In this document: piece after piece, positions 44,435-53,951 of the stretch
How the letters are laid out: every line of letters starts with the position of its first letter
How positions within the stretch are numbered: position 1 is the stretch's first letter
DNA from: Pseudomonadota bacterium
Lineage (GTDB): Bacteria; Pseudomonadota; Gammaproteobacteria; Xanthomonadales; Rhodanobacteraceae
NCBI GenBank assembly: GCA_018240465.1
Contig: JAFEFS010000091.1
Coordinates: 79,421 to 143,420, forward strand
Length of the DNA: 64,000 bases
Reading direction: 5' to 3'
Program-made: the position numbers and the translations under genes
Notes under the pieces: model-generated
Database searches by the model: none
Told to the model about the DNA's origin: nothing
Seen by the model: only the letters and a program-made list of their open reading frames with translations

Positions 44435-44935
44435 CTATTTCGGCCTTACGTCGAAAGACGCTAGGTAGCCTGCGCCTATCGCTACGACCCGGTCATTTTC
44501 AACCTCGAAAATCAATTTGAAGGACAGCGGCGACCCGAAGTAGGCGGATAGCCTGTCACCGTCGCGCGTTGAAATCTTCATCGACGTGTACGTCTCCTTG
44601 GCACGCTCGAATGACATGCCGGGGCAGATGTCCGATGGAGTGCAGTATTTCGCATCGGCACTGCGTAGAAAAATAACACTGCCCCCGTTTTCGCCAAGCC
44701 AGACAGTCAAGCCAGGATAGATCATCCGCGGAGCCTTGTTTTGGCGCAGGTCGTCCTGTCGGTCCGGGCTGCCGAGCTTTTCCGACACGATTTTTTTACT
44801 GTCTCCGTGATGAATGCCGCCCAGCGAAAGCTCGCTGTACCAAATCGTCGACATTCCTTTTGCCTCGCAAATATTCGTGCACGCGAAAAAGCAAATTGCC
44901 GCGAAAATATTATCCGCTCGAAGAAGATTCTGCAT
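44435..44935 (-). CDS. small exported protein of unknown function, low G+C
   Basis: I do not recognise this 166-residue protein. It has a probable signal peptide (NIFAAICFFACTNICEA, cleavage near 25) and then a soluble domain with GGIHHGDSKKIVSEKLGSPD, which faintly recalls BamE/SmpA-like folds, and the cysteines of KYCTPSDICPGMS. Its base composition is visibly lower in G+C than the genes around it, a hint of transfer. It starts 10 bp after the SHOCT-domain gene on the same strand, so the two are likely cotranscribed. Confidence 0.6.
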   Translation of the reverse strand: MQNLLRADNIFAAICFFACTNICEAKGMSTIWYSELSLGGIHHGDSKKIVSEKLGSPDRQDDLRQNKAPRMIYPGLTVWLGENGGSVIFLRSADAKYCTPSDICPGMSFERAKETYTSMKISTRDGDRLSAYFGSPLSFKLIFEVENDRVVAIGAGYLASFDVRPK

Positions 44936-44945
44936 TCCGCCTCAC

Positions 44946-45758
44946 TCAGATTTCGCTGAGGATTTCACCGCGGCGCTTGTCGTATTCGTCCTTGCTGATC
45001 GCGCCGCTCTTGTACAGTCCATCGAGCTTGTGCAGGCGCGATTCGAGCGATTTCGACGAGACGTTCGCGGCGGGTTTTTCTGGCGCCGCCGCGGCCGGCT
45101 TTGCCGCCTTGCCCGGCGGCGGCGCATCCGTGACCGCAGGCGACGTCGACCAGACCTTGCGGAAATTCGTGTCATTCGAGAGCTTCGACAGTGCGTCGGC
45201 CAGCGCCTCGCTCAAGGCTTCGTTGCAGGCTTCCGCACTGCGACCGCGGCCGTAGTGATCGACGTTGCCCGAGAAACTGCCACTGGCCAGGATGCGTCCG
45301 GCGCGATTGGTCAGGCTGTAGGCGATCGTCACGTCGCCGACATAGGTGGCGCCGACCGCGCGGTTGTTGTGGGCAACGTTGAATTTCGTGTAGCGGATGA
45401 GAAGGCTGCCGTCCGTACCGTCGCCGAGTTTCAGCCCCCAGCCCGACAGCACGTTGCGCGTGACTTCTTCGACGTATTTGCCGACATCGTTCTTGGCGAG
45501 GATCGGGTAGACGACGGTGCCATCGTTGACGCCCTGCCCGATCACGGCCCCGGCTTCGGCGCCGCGCCCGTCCTCGACGCGCAAGGCGATGTTGCGTTCG
45601 CCGGCGCCCGCGATCGGGCTGGTCGCAGCGGCATTCGCGGGCACGCCCTTGACGACAAGGTCGATCTGCAGCGGCCTGCGTTCCACTTCGGCCCGTGCCG
45701 TCGACAGCGCAGAAACTCCGAACACGGCCGCTGCGGCGATGCGAACGAATGGGGACAT
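44946..45758 (-). CDS. exported protein with C-terminal SHOCT domain
   Basis: This 270-residue protein has a signal peptide (cleavage near 22, STARAEV), a middle domain of mixed strands (NIALRVEDGRGAEAGAVIGQ to about 190) that resembles YajG-like lipoproteins but lacks a lipobox, an alanine/proline linker, and a C-terminal SHOCT domain (about 236-270; LHKLDGLYKSGAISKDEYDK). SHOCT domains are thought to help proteins assemble. I chose the ATG at 45758 because GGAGG lies 7 nt upstream; the longer frame has no such site. The function is unknown. Confidence 0.75.
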   Translation of the reverse strand: MSPFVRIAAAAVFGVSALSTARAEVERRPLQIDLVVKGVPANAAATSPIAGAGERNIALRVEDGRGAEAGAVIGQGVNDGTVVYPILAKNDVGKYVEEVTRNVLSGWGLKLGDGTDGSLLIRYTKFNVAHNNRAVGATYVGDVTIAYSLTNRAGRILASGSFSGNVDHYGRGRSAEACNEALSEALADALSKLSNDTNFRKVWSTSPAVTDAPPPGKAAKPAAAAPEKPAANVSSKSLESRLHKLDGLYKSGAISKDEYDKRRGEILSEI

Positions 45759-45833
45759 GATCTTACCTCCGTGTCGATGCTGACGATGCGCCGAGGTTAA
45801 CCGCCGCGCCAGGCATTGCCAAGCAACGATATC

Positions 45834-45871
45834 GGCGAGCACCGCGAGTTTTGCTCTCGCGGTGCTTCGCC
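45834..45871. terminator. strong hairpin between prc and the SHOCT gene
   Basis: GCACCGCGAG (45839-45848) pairs with CTCGCGGTGC (45856-45865), and GGCGA/TCGCC extends the stem past a one-base bulge. It follows the prc stop by about 30 bp. There is no T-tract on either strand, so it may be a processing or attenuation stem instead. Confidence 0.5.
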
Positions 45872-45895
45872 GAATTGGCGTGCGTCACCCGGACT

Positions 45896-48202
45896 TCAGT
45901 TCACCGCATCCTTGACGATCGCGCCGCGCGGCAGCACCTGCGCGGCGAGCTTGGTGTCGGCGCGCAGCAGGTCGACTTCGTCGGCGACGATGTGCGCGGC
46001 TTCGTTGAGGACGACATCCTTGAATGCCTTGCGCCGCTTCTCTTCGGCAAGGTCGGACTTGAGGCTGCGTTCGTCGGCCTGCAAGCCATCGTCTTGATTG
46101 GGATTGTCGCCGGACTTGGCCACTTTTGCGCCATTCGCCGCACCGGCTTTCGCGGCCGGATTCTCCGCGTCCGGATCCGCCGCCCTGCGGTCTTCCGCGT
46201 TCGCGATCGTCTTGGTCCCGCCCGATTTGCCCGCGGACTGCGCGGCATCGGCAAACTGCTCCGGATGCCGTTCGCGACGCTTGGCCTCCTGCTCGTCGCG
46301 CTCTTTGCGCCGCACCGCCTCGTTGAGCGAGATGGTCTTGTCCTCGCGCAGCTTGCGCGCGTCGGCGACGTCGGCCTGGTAGGCAATCCAGTCCTTCTCG
46401 GTCGCGGCGCGGCGGTCGTGACGCGCCGCGAGCAGCGGCGAGAGCGCTTTCAGATCGCCGGTGGGCCGGTAGTCGGCGGCCGGGATCGAGGTCCACGGCA
46501 GCGCGTTGTCGTAGGACTGCTCACCGTTCTGGGCGAAGTCGCCGGTGACCGGGAACGCGATGTCGGGAGTGACGCCGCGCAACTGGGTCGAGCCACCGTT
46601 GACGCGGAAGAACTGCTGGATCGTCATCTTGAGCTCGCCATAGGTAGGCTTCTCGTTGCCGTACATCTGGTCGAGATCGAGCAGGTTTTGCACCGTTCCC
46701 TTGCCGAAGGTCGGCTCGCCGATGATCAGGCCGCGCCCGTAGTCCTGGATCGCGGCGGCGAAGATTTCCGAGGCCGAGGCCGAGTTGCGGTTGACGAGCA
46801 CGGCGAGCGGGCCGTTCCAGGCCATGCCGCCGTTGCGGTCCTCGTGCTCGTCGATGCGCCCGTTGGCGCTGCGCACCTGCACGACCGGGCCCTTGTCGAT
46901 GAACAGGCCGGTGAGCGTGGTCGCCTCGTCGAGCGAGCCGCCGCCGTTGTTGCGCAGGTCGATCAGCACGCCTTCGACGTTCTGCTTCTTCAGTTCGCCG
47001 AGTAGCCTGGCGACATCGCGCGTGGCGCTGCGGAAGTTAGCATCGCCGCGCCGGTGCGCCTCGAAGTCCTGATAAAACGTGGGCAGCGTGATCACGCCGA
47101 TCTTGTGGGTGACATCGCCGTCCTTGGTTTCGATCACCGAACTCTTCGCCGCCTGCTCCTCGACCGCGACCTTCTTGCGCACCAGCGCGATCGTCATGTG
47201 CTTGCCGTCGGGACCGGCGTCGGCGGGCAGGATTTCCAGGCGCACGGTGGTGTCTTTCGCGCCGCGGATCTTCTCGACGACGTCGTCGAGGCGCCAGCCG
47301 ACCACGTCGACCAGCGGTCCATGCTCGCCCTGACCAACACCGACGATGCGATCGCCGACCTTGACCTTGCCCGACAGCGCGGCCGGGCCGCCCGGCACGA
47401 CTTCGCGGATCGCGGTGTAGTCGTCCTCGCGCTGCAGCACCGCACCGATGCCTTCGAGCGAAAGCTTCATCGCGATCTCGAAATTCTCCGCCTGACGCGG
47501 GCTGAGATAGTTCGTGTGCGGTTCGATCGACATCGCGTAGGCGTTGGCGAAGATCGAGAACGCGTCCTCGCTCGTGAGCTGGCGCACGCGCTCGAGGTAG
47601 TTCGCATAGCGCTTGTCCAGCGTCTCGCGGATCTTCGCGTCGTCCTTGCCGGCGAGTTTGAGGCGCAGCCAGTCGTTCTTCACGCGCTTGCGCCAGAGAT
47701 CGTTGACCTCTGCGTCGGTCTTCGCCCACGGTGCCTTGTCGCGCTGATATTGGTAGCTCTCGTCCTTGCCGAAGTCGAAACCCTTCTTCAGCTCGGCGCG
47801 CGCAAAGGCGGTGCGCTCGCCGATGCGCTCAACGTAAAGGTTGAAGATCGCGAACGGTACCGACAGATCCTTGTTGCGGATCGCCTCGCCGAGCTTGTCG
47901 CGTGCGGGCGTGAAGCGGTCGATGTCGGCCTGGGTAAAGAACAATCGGTCGGCGTCGAGCGAATCGAGGTAGCGATCGAAGACCTGCTGCGACATCTTCG
48001 TGTCGAACGCCTCGGGCTTGTAGTGCATGTGCGAGAGGATCTTCATCGCCATCTGCGCCGCATCGGCCTGGTCGGGCGTGGGCTTGAGCGCGATCGCGGT
48101 CGCCGCGTCGCCTGCAGGCTTGGCCATCGCCAGCGTTGCTGCGAGCACGGCGGCGAGCAGGGTCGGGACAAACCACAGGGCCTTGCGATTGCGCACTAAC
48201 AT
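45896..48202 (-). CDS. prc: tail-specific (carboxy-terminal processing) protease
   Basis: This 768-residue periplasmic protease cuts proteins from their C-termini; in other bacteria it processes PBP3 and peptidoglycan hydrolases. It has an N-terminal membrane signal (about 9-24), a PDZ domain (about 240-330), the S41 core with GVLIDLRNNGGGSLDEA, the nucleophile region NRNSASASEIFAAA (about 470-480) and the Lys in EPTFGKGTVQ, then a long charged C-terminal domain (DUF3340-like). The ATG at 48202 was chosen over a longer frame that overlaps lipA. Its place next to the wall-elongation cluster fits a role in wall-enzyme turnover. Confidence 0.93.
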   Translation of the reverse strand: MLVRNRKALWFVPTLLAAVLAATLAMAKPAGDAATAIALKPTPDQADAAQMAMKILSHMHYKPEAFDTKMSQQVFDRYLDSLDADRLFFTQADIDRFTPARDKLGEAIRNKDLSVPFAIFNLYVERIGERTAFARAELKKGFDFGKDESYQYQRDKAPWAKTDAEVNDLWRKRVKNDWLRLKLAGKDDAKIRETLDKRYANYLERVRQLTSEDAFSIFANAYAMSIEPHTNYLSPRQAENFEIAMKLSLEGIGAVLQREDDYTAIREVVPGGPAALSGKVKVGDRIVGVGQGEHGPLVDVVGWRLDDVVEKIRGAKDTTVRLEILPADAGPDGKHMTIALVRKKVAVEEQAAKSSVIETKDGDVTHKIGVITLPTFYQDFEAHRRGDANFRSATRDVARLLGELKKQNVEGVLIDLRNNGGGSLDEATTLTGLFIDKGPVVQVRSANGRIDEHEDRNGGMAWNGPLAVLVNRNSASASEIFAAAIQDYGRGLIIGEPTFGKGTVQNLLDLDQMYGNEKPTYGELKMTIQQFFRVNGGSTQLRGVTPDIAFPVTGDFAQNGEQSYDNALPWTSIPAADYRPTGDLKALSPLLAARHDRRAATEKDWIAYQADVADARKLREDKTISLNEAVRRKERDEQEAKRRERHPEQFADAAQSAGKSGGTKTIANAEDRRAADPDAENPAAKAGAANGAKVAKSGDNPNQDDGLQADERSLKSDLAEEKRRKAFKDVVLNEAAHIVADEVDLLRADTKLAAQVLPRGAIVKDAVN

Positions 48203-48239
48203 TTCACCAATCTCCGAAAACCGTTGTCCGACGACAGTC

Positions 48240-49256
48240 CTAAGCCGTTTCCTGCACGAAACCCGCCGCGTGCGCCATCTGGTCGGCATGGTACGACGAA
48301 CGCACCAGCGGACCCGAGGCGACGTGGGTGAAGCCCAGCCTGTGTCCGTACTCGGCCAACGCGTCGAACTCGGCCGGCGTCCAGTAGCGCAACACGGGAT
48401 GATGGTGCGGCGTCGGCTGCAGGTATTGGCCGATGGTCACCATATCGACATCGTGGGCGCGCAGATCGTTCAACGCGCCGTGCACCTGCACTTCGGTTTC
48501 GCCGAGGCCGAGCATGATGCCGGACTTGGTCGGCACATCGGCATGCTGCGCCTTGAAGCGCTGCAGCAGGGTCAGCGACCAGTCGTAGTCGGCGCCGGGG
48601 CGCACGTTCGGATACAACTCGCGCACCGTCTCCAGATTGTGGTTGAACACGTCGGGTGGTGCCTCGGCGAACACTTCCAGCGCACGCTCCATGCGGCCTT
48701 TGCCGCGGAAATCGGGAGTGAGGATCTCGAGTTTGGTGGAAGGATTGAGCGCGCGAATCTCGCGGATGCAGTTGACGAAATGGCCGGCACCGCCGTCGCG
48801 CAGATCGTCGCGGTCGACCGAGGTGACGACGACGTAGCGCAAACCCATGTCGCGGATCGTCTCGGCGAGATGGCGCGGTTCCTCGGCGTCGGGCGGCTTC
48901 GGCCGGCCGTGGGCGACATCGCAGAACGAGCAGCGGCGCGTGCACACCTCGCCGAGGATCATGAACGTCGCCGTGCCCTTGCCGAAGCATTCGTGGATGT
49001 TCGGGCAGGAGGCTTCCTCGCACACGGTGACGAGGCGGTTCGCGCGCAACTTGGACTTGAGCCTGGCCACCGCGTTGCCAGGCGGGATGCGCACGCGGAT
49101 CCAGTCGGGCTTGCGCAGCATCGGCGCGCTCGCATCGAAACCGGCGCGGTTGCGCGCGATCTTGTCCTCGCCGAGCAGTTTTTCGCCGGTACGGATCGCG
49201 GCGCTGCCGGCGTCGCCGACCAGGGCAATGGGAATGGTCTTGTCTAGGGAATTCAT
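48240..49256 (-). CDS. lipA: lipoyl synthase
   Basis: This 338-residue radical SAM enzyme inserts two sulphurs into octanoyl chains on lipoate-dependent proteins. Both cluster motifs are present: [12 protein letters not shown] for the auxiliary 4Fe-4S cluster that supplies sulphur and CTRRCSFC for the SAM cluster. [14 protein letters not shown] and the C-terminal serine region are also typical. Its ATG overlaps the lipB stop by the ATGA tetranucleotide, so the two are translationally coupled and work one after the other. Confidence 0.97.
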   Translation of the reverse strand: MNSLDKTIPIALVGDAGSAAIRTGEKLLGEDKIARNRAGFDASAPMLRKPDWIRVRIPPGNAVARLKSKLRANRLVTVCEEASCPNIHECFGKGTATFMILGEVCTRRCSFCDVAHGRPKPPDAEEPRHLAETIRDMGLRYVVVTSVDRDDLRDGGAGHFVNCIREIRALNPSTKLEILTPDFRGKGRMERALEVFAEAPPDVFNHNLETVRELYPNVRPGADYDWSLTLLQRFKAQHADVPTKSGIMLGLGETEVQVHGALNDLRAHDVDMVTIGQYLQPTPHHHPVLRYWTPAEFDALAEYGHRLGFTHVASGPLVRSSYHADQMAHAAGFVQETA

Positions 49257-49978
49257 GGGTGCACGCTATCATCCGGCACGGGCTGCACGCCAGTTCCGAT
49301 GGTCACGGATGCTGCAAAAACGGGGCTCAGGTCCAATTGCCGGGCCAGTTGGGTGACGAGTTCGGCCTCGACCTCGGCAAGGCTAGAGGGGCCGCCGAGG
49401 TCCATCAGCTGGGTAACGGCCAGGCCTTGATACCCGCAGGGATTGATGCGGTGGAACGGCGCGAGGTCCATGTTCACGTTGAAGGCAAGGCCGTGGAATG
49501 TGCAGCCGCGCCGCACGCGCAGGCCGAGCGCGGCGATCTTGGCGCCGGCGACGTAGACGCCCGGGGCTCCTTCGCGGCGCACGCCTTCGACGTTCCAGTT
49601 CGCCAGCGTGTCGATGATCGCCTGCTCGATGCGACAGACCAGCTCGCGGATGCCGAGCTTGAGCCGGCGCAGGTCGATCAGCGGGTAGGCGACGATCTGG
49701 CCGGGTCCGTGGTAGGTCACCTGGCCGCCGCGGTCGACCGGCACCACCGGAATGTCGCCCGGCATCAGCACGTGCTCCCACTTGCCGGCCTGGCCGAGGG
49801 TAAATACGGGCGGATGTTCGACAAGCCAGAGTTCGTCCGTCGTCTCCGCGTCGCGCGCGTCGGTGAACGCCTGCATCGCGCGCCAGACCGGCGCGTAGGG
49901 CGACAGCCCGGGGAAACGGCGAACGAGTAGCGAGCGGGACTCGGGACTCGGGACTCGGGATTCGGGAAAATCGGACAC
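49253..49978 (-). CDS. lipB: octanoyl transferase
   Basis: This 241-residue enzyme moves octanoyl from acyl carrier protein to lipoate-dependent proteins. The signature [17 protein letters not shown] and the catalytic pair, the lysine in [19 protein letters not shown] and the cysteine in INPCGYQGL, are intact. The only in-frame start is a GTG at 49978, and the first 16 residues ([16 protein letters not shown]) are encoded by a tandem GACTCGGG repeat, so they are an added tail; the family core begins at [12 protein letters not shown]. It follows ybeD and precedes lipA. Confidence 0.92.
   Translation of the reverse strand: MSDFPESRVPSPESRSLLVRRFPGLSPYAPVWRAMQAFTDARDAETTDELWLVEHPPVFTLGQAGKWEHVLMPGDIPVVPVDRGGQVTYHGPGQIVAYPLIDLRRLKLGIRELVCRIEQAIIDTLANWNVEGVRREGAPGVYVAGAKIAALGLRVRRGCTFHGLAFNVNMDLAPFHRINPCGYQGLAVTQLMDLGGPSSLAEVEAELVTQLARQLDLSPVFAASVTIGTGVQPVPDDSVHP
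49936..49967. repeat. tandem GACTCGGG repeat in the lipB start
   Basis: GGGACTCGGGACTCGGGACT and the next 12 bases are an 8-bp unit repeated about four times. Pieces of the reverse complement (CCCGAGACCCGAGTCC) occur at 50071-50086, and more of the family at 59428-59512. Confidence 0.85.
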
Positions 49979-50096
49979 GACGGAGCCTGTATTTCGCGCA
50001 GAATTTCTAGATGGCTATCGTCAACGGACAATCAAGTCGACGGATAAAAGACCGGGTTACAACAACCCACCCCGAGACCCGAGTCCAGAGCCTTGC

Positions 50097-50405
50097 TCAC
50101 AGCGTCCATTTCACCGCCGCATCTTCGCGCAGCGCGGCATGCGCAGCCTCGTACATCTCTCGCGAAGGGCAGGTGAAGGTGACGCTGACCGAGACGAAAT
50201 TGCCGTTGCTCGACGGACGCACGCGTTCGGAACCGTCCCGCACCGCGAGATCGAGGGCGGCGACGAGCTTCGCCACGCGTTGCTCGAGGCCCGCGTTGGC
50301 GTGGCCGACCGCGGTGATCTCGAATTCGCCCGGAAACTGGAAGCCCTGACCCGGATTCTCCGCATGGATCCTCTCGATCTGCTGCGGGTCGAACTTCTTC
50401 ATCAT
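50097..50405 (-). CDS. ybeD: DUF493 family protein YbeD
   Basis: This 102-residue protein has the small alpha/beta fold of the DUF493 family (FQFPGEFEITAVGHANAG, then SVTFTCPSREMYEAAHAAL). It sits between dacA and lipB in many gammaproteobacteria, and its precise role is unknown; the fold is like regulatory ACT domains. The two adjacent ATG codons at 50405 and 50402 overlap the dacA stop, which indicates translational coupling with dacA. Confidence 0.92.
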   Translation of the reverse strand: MMKKFDPQQIERIHAENPGQGFQFPGEFEITAVGHANAGLEQRVAKLVAALDLAVRDGSERVRPSSNGNFVSVSVTFTCPSREMYEAAHAALREDAAVKWTL

Positions 50406-51793
50406 TTAACCGGCGCCGGGTTGCCGACCGCGGCGGTGCCGACGGCCGAGGTTTCCGTCGTCGGGGCGCTCTTGAAGAGCAGCACGATGCCGTCGACGAA
50501 ACGCCGCCACCAGCCGCCCTCGGGCTGTTCCTCGAGCACCACGAGCGGGCGTTCGACGAGCACCTTGTCGTCGAGTTTGACGCGCAGCGTGCCGACCTGC
50601 TGGCCCTTGGTGTACGGCGCGATCAGGCGGCTCGGCATGTCCATCGCCGCCTTCATGTCGGCGTAGCGGCCACGCGGCAACGTGATCAGCAGGTCGTCGG
50701 CGAGGCCGAGCGCGGCGCTCTCGTTCGCGCCGCGCCACAGCTGCGGCGTCGCCAGCGGCCGGTTCGCCTCGAACAGCTTGTGCGTCTCGAAGAAACGAAA
50801 ACCGTAGTTGAGTACGGTCTGGTTCGCGTCGGCACGTTCCTTCTCGCTGCCCGTACCCATGACCACCGCAATCAGGCGCTGGTCGCCGCGTTTGGCCGAG
50901 GTGGCTAGGCAGAAGCCGGCGTCCTTGGTATGACCGGTCTTGATCCCGTCGACGGTCGAATCGCGCCACAGCAGCGAGTTGCGGTTGTGCTGGGTGATGC
51001 CGTTCCACTCGAATTCCTTGATCGCGTAGATCTTGTATTCCTCGGGATAATTGTGGATCAGCGCGCGCGACAGGAGCGCAATGTCGCGCGCGGTCGTGTA
51101 CTCGTCCGGCGACGGCAACCCGGTCGGGTTGACGTAGTGCGTGCCGCTCATGCCGAGCTGCTGGGCGTACTGGTTCATCAGCGCGGCGAAGGTCTGTTCG
51201 GAGCCGGCGACGTGTTCGGCCAGCGCGATCGCCGCGTCGTTGCCCGACTGGATGATCATGCCGTAGAGCAGGTCCTTGAGCGGCACCTTGGAGTTGAGCT
51301 TCAGGAAGCTGGTCGAACCGTCGGTACTCGCGCCGCCGCCGCGCCAGGCGTTCTCGCTTATGTAGACCTCGTCGTCCATCTTGACCTTGCCCGCGGCGAG
51401 CTGGGCGGCGACGACGTAAGAGGTCATCACCTTGGTGATCGACGCCGGCTCGACGCGCGTGTCGATGTTGTCGCCGGCCAGCACCTGGCCGCTGGTGTAG
51501 TCCATCAGCGCCCAGCTTTTCGCGCCGAGCTGCGGCTGCGGCGGCACCGGCACGTTGAGCGTGTTCGCGCCCGGCATCGGCGTGGCCGGCTGCACGGGCA
51601 ACGCCGCGGCAGCCTCCTCGGGTTTCTGCTCGGCCTGCTTTTGCTGCTCGGCCTGCTTTTGCTGCTCGGCCTTCTGCTCCTGCGCCTGCTGGTGGCGGCG
51701 TTTCGTCTTCGCCTCGCTCGGCGCCGTCGCGATCAGCGCAGCGGCGGCAAAAGTACACAACGAGACTTTTTGTACAAATTTCCAATTTATCAT
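50402..51793 (-). CDS. dacA: D-alanyl-D-alanine carboxypeptidase (PBP5/6 type)
   Basis: This 463-residue enzyme trims the terminal D-Ala from peptidoglycan side chains. It has a signal peptide (cleavage near 28), then a low-complexity stretch of QKQAEQ repeats (about 35-58) that is not usual in E. coli PBP5. The active-site motifs are Ser118/Lys121 (PASITK), SGN at 183-185 and KTG at 285-287. The C-terminal beta domain (about 370-450) is followed by a short tail that could anchor it. It lies in the wall-elongation cluster between rlpA and ybeD. Confidence 0.94.
   Translation of the reverse strand: MINWKFVQKVSLCTFAAAALIATAPSEAKTKRRHQQAQEQKAEQQKQAEQQKQAEQKPEEAAAALPVQPATPMPGANTLNVPVPPQPQLGAKSWALMDYTSGQVLAGDNIDTRVEPASITKVMTSYVVAAQLAAGKVKMDDEVYISENAWRGGGASTDGSTSFLKLNSKVPLKDLLYGMIIQSGNDAAIALAEHVAGSEQTFAALMNQYAQQLGMSGTHYVNPTGLPSPDEYTTARDIALLSRALIHNYPEEYKIYAIKEFEWNGITQHNRNSLLWRDSTVDGIKTGHTKDAGFCLATSAKRGDQRLIAVVMGTGSEKERADANQTVLNYGFRFFETHKLFEANRPLATPQLWRGANESAALGLADDLLITLPRGRYADMKAAMDMPSRLIAPYTKGQQVGTLRVKLDDKVLVERPLVVLEEQPEGGWWRRFVDGIVLLFKSAPTTETSAVGTAAVGNPAPVK
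51627..51671. repeat. 18-bp coding tandem repeat in dacA
   Basis: A unit TGCTCGGCCTGCTTTTGC occurs twice in full and once in part, and encodes QKQAEQ on the minus strand. Copy number could vary between strains without changing the frame. Confidence 0.8.
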
Positions 51794-51821
51794 TTTACAA
51801 AATCATCCGGGGAAATCGCCA

Positions 51822-51839
51822 TTCCCGCCTTCGCGGGAA
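51822..51839. repeat. palindromic intergenic repeat (REP-like), copy 3
   Basis: TTCCCGC and GCGGGAA pair around CTTC, 29 bp upstream of dacA in the gap after rlpA. Related to copies at 7507-7538 and 36952-36973. Confidence 0.7.
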
Positions 51840-51911
51840 CGACAAGCAGAACCAAACAGCGTCGATCCGCCGATTTTACACTTCAAAGCTGAATGCGACG
51901 ACCTTCACGAT

Positions 51912-52856
51912 TCAATCGTCGATCGCCACGCGCGGCTCGCCGAGGCCCAGCGCACGCACTTTCGGCGCCAGCGCGTCGGCCTCGTCGGCATCGCGCAGCG
52001 GGCCGATGCGTACGCGCCGCACCGCGCGCCCGTTCGACGCACCCTCGACCACGCGCACCGTGCCGAGGCGCGCGCCACGCAGGGTTTCCGCGGCGCGCTC
52101 GGCGTTGACCTGGTCCGAGAACGCACCGACTTGCAGGTATAGCGCGGGTTTGTGGATTTTTCCTGGCGGCGGCGCGGCGGCGATGCGCGGCGGCGACGCG
52201 GCCGCCGGCGCCGGTCGTGCCGGACTGCGCGCCGCGAGATCGCGCTCGGGATGCTCGGGATCGATCGCGCGCACCTCGACCAGGCCCGTGCCCTTCTGCC
52301 AGATGCCGAGCTTGATCGCGGCGACGTAGGACAGGTCGATGACGCGGTTTTCGGCGAACGGGCCGCGGTCGTTGACGCGCACGATCACGCTGGCACCGTT
52401 GTCGAGGTTGGTCACGCGCGCGTAGCTCGGCAGCGGCAGCGTCTTGTGCGCCGCGCTGAACGCGTACATGTCGTACTTCTCGAAATTCGAGGTCGTATAG
52501 CCGTGGAACTTGTTGCCATACCACGAGGCGATGCCGCGCTCGACGTAACCGGAGGCGTTCGGCAGCACGTTGTAGGTCTTGCCAAGCACTGCGTACGGCG
52601 ACTTGTTGCCGTAGGCGGAACGCGGCTCTGCTCTCGGCACCGGCTCGGGGATCCTGCTCACGTCGGGCAGCGCGCCACCGGGCCCGGAATCGTCGTTCTG
52701 CGCGTAACGGCTGGACTGCGGACGCGAAGTGTCGTCGGCACGCGAACGCGTCTGCGACGAAGGTTTGACCGGCCGATATCCGCCACAACCCGCGATCAGC
52801 AACAGCCCGGCTGCGACCCCTGCGCGCAGCAGGCCGGCGGACGCGCGCGCGCTCAT
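51912..52856 (-). CDS. rlpA: RlpA septal lytic transglycosylase with SPOR domain
   Basis: This 314-residue lipoprotein (lipobox IAGC, Cys about 24) cuts denuded glycan strands at the septum. The double-psi beta-barrel (about 100-190) keeps GIASWYGNKFHGYTTSN, the His of AAHKTLP and the Asp of VNDRGPFAENRVIDLS, the residues needed for cutting. A proline/alanine linker leads to a C-terminal SPOR domain (about 240-314; LYLQVGAFSDQVNAERAAETL), which binds denuded glycan. The ATG at 52856 overlaps the mltB stop (ATGA). Confidence 0.94.
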   Translation of the reverse strand: MSARASAGLLRAGVAAGLLLIAGCGGYRPVKPSSQTRSRADDTSRPQSSRYAQNDDSGPGGALPDVSRIPEPVPRAEPRSAYGNKSPYAVLGKTYNVLPNASGYVERGIASWYGNKFHGYTTSNFEKYDMYAFSAAHKTLPLPSYARVTNLDNGASVIVRVNDRGPFAENRVIDLSYVAAIKLGIWQKGTGLVEVRAIDPEHPERDLAARSPARPAPAAASPPRIAAAPPPGKIHKPALYLQVGAFSDQVNAERAAETLRGARLGTVRVVEGASNGRAVRRVRIGPLRDADEADALAPKVRALGLGEPRVAIDD

Positions 52857-53872
52857 TTCGCCGCAGGCTTGACGCCGGTCCGCGCGGCGATTTCGCTGCC
52901 GAGCTGGTACACGGCCAGGCTGTACAGCGGACTGCGGTTGTAACGCGAGATCGCGTAGAAGTTCTGCAGCGTGATCCACACCTCGGGGCCATCCTCGCCC
53001 TCGAGCCTGACCAGCGTCGCCAGCGTGTCGTCGCCCACGTCGAGCTTCGTTGCCGGCACATAGCCCCATTCGACGAGCTGTCGCAGCGGATACGCCGGCT
53101 TGAGGTTTTCCGGCGTCACCGCACGCGCATTCGCGCTGACCTTTGCGCGCACCGCGACCGGTCCGCCCGTCTGCCAGCCGTTGCCGACGAAATAGTTGGC
53201 GATGCTGGCGACGATATCGGGCAGCGAGTTCCACAGATCGATCTTGCCATCTCCGTCCTCGTCACGCGCGAATTTGGCGATGCTCGACGGCATGAACTGG
53301 CCCCAGCCCATCGCCCCTGCGTACGAGCCCATCAGACTTTCCAGCGGATACGGGAAATTTGGTCCCCGCAGGAGGAACAACTGGCGCAGTTCGCCGCGAA
53401 AAAAATCTGCGCGCGGCGGGTAGTAGAACCCCAGCGTGGTCAACGCGTCGAGCACGCGGTAGCGCGTCGGCGTGCGCCCGTAGTTCGTCTCCACGCCGAT
53501 GATCGCGACCAGGATCGAGGCCGGTACGCCGAACTCCTTCGCGACGCGATCGAACAACGCCGCATTGGCGCGATAGAACGCGACGCCACCGTCGATGCGC
53601 GCCTGGGTGAGGAAGATCGGCCGGTACTCGCGCCAGGTCTTCGACTCGGCCGGACGCGAGATCGCATCGATGATGCTCTGCTGGTAGCGCGCCTTGGCCA
53701 GCGTGGCCAGCACGTCGGCGGCGGAAAGATCGGTGTCGCGTGCCAGGTCGTCGGCGAACTGCTTCTGCGCCGCGGCCACCTGCGCCGGCGTCGGCGGATC
53801 GTAGGCGCGCGCCAGCGCGGCGAACGAGGCAAACAGCAGACAGGCACACGAACACAAAACGCGGAAAGTCAT
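52853..53872 (-). CDS. mltB: membrane-bound lytic murein transglycosylase B
   Basis: This 339-residue enzyme cleaves peptidoglycan glycan chains with formation of an anhydro end. A signal peptide covers about 1-23; there is no lipobox, so it may be soluble in the periplasm despite the family name. The catalytic Glu128 lies in IIGVETNYGRTPT, and GAMGWGQFMPSSI and the later RYNRSPLYSLAVYQL are the family's substrate-cleft segments. The ATG at 53872 was chosen for a complete signal peptide. It is coupled to rlpA by ATGA overlap. Confidence 0.94.
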   Translation of the reverse strand: MTFRVLCSCACLLFASFAALARAYDPPTPAQVAAAQKQFADDLARDTDLSAADVLATLAKARYQQSIIDAISRPAESKTWREYRPIFLTQARIDGGVAFYRANAALFDRVAKEFGVPASILVAIIGVETNYGRTPTRYRVLDALTTLGFYYPPRADFFRGELRQLFLLRGPNFPYPLESLMGSYAGAMGWGQFMPSSIAKFARDEDGDGKIDLWNSLPDIVASIANYFVGNGWQTGGPVAVRAKVSANARAVTPENLKPAYPLRQLVEWGYVPATKLDVGDDTLATLVRLEGEDGPEVWITLQNFYAISRYNRSPLYSLAVYQLGSEIAARTGVKPAAK

Positions 53873-53951
53873 CGATCGAACGGGCGGCGGGAACGGGTGC
53901 CGCGAGGGTAGCATGTCGGGCCGACAGCGTCGCCCCGCGGACGCGTTGCCA

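Noticed and set aside
51627..51671. Short tandem repeats that could suggest a CRISPR array
   Set aside because: The units are contiguous without spacers and encode QKQAEQ inside dacA.
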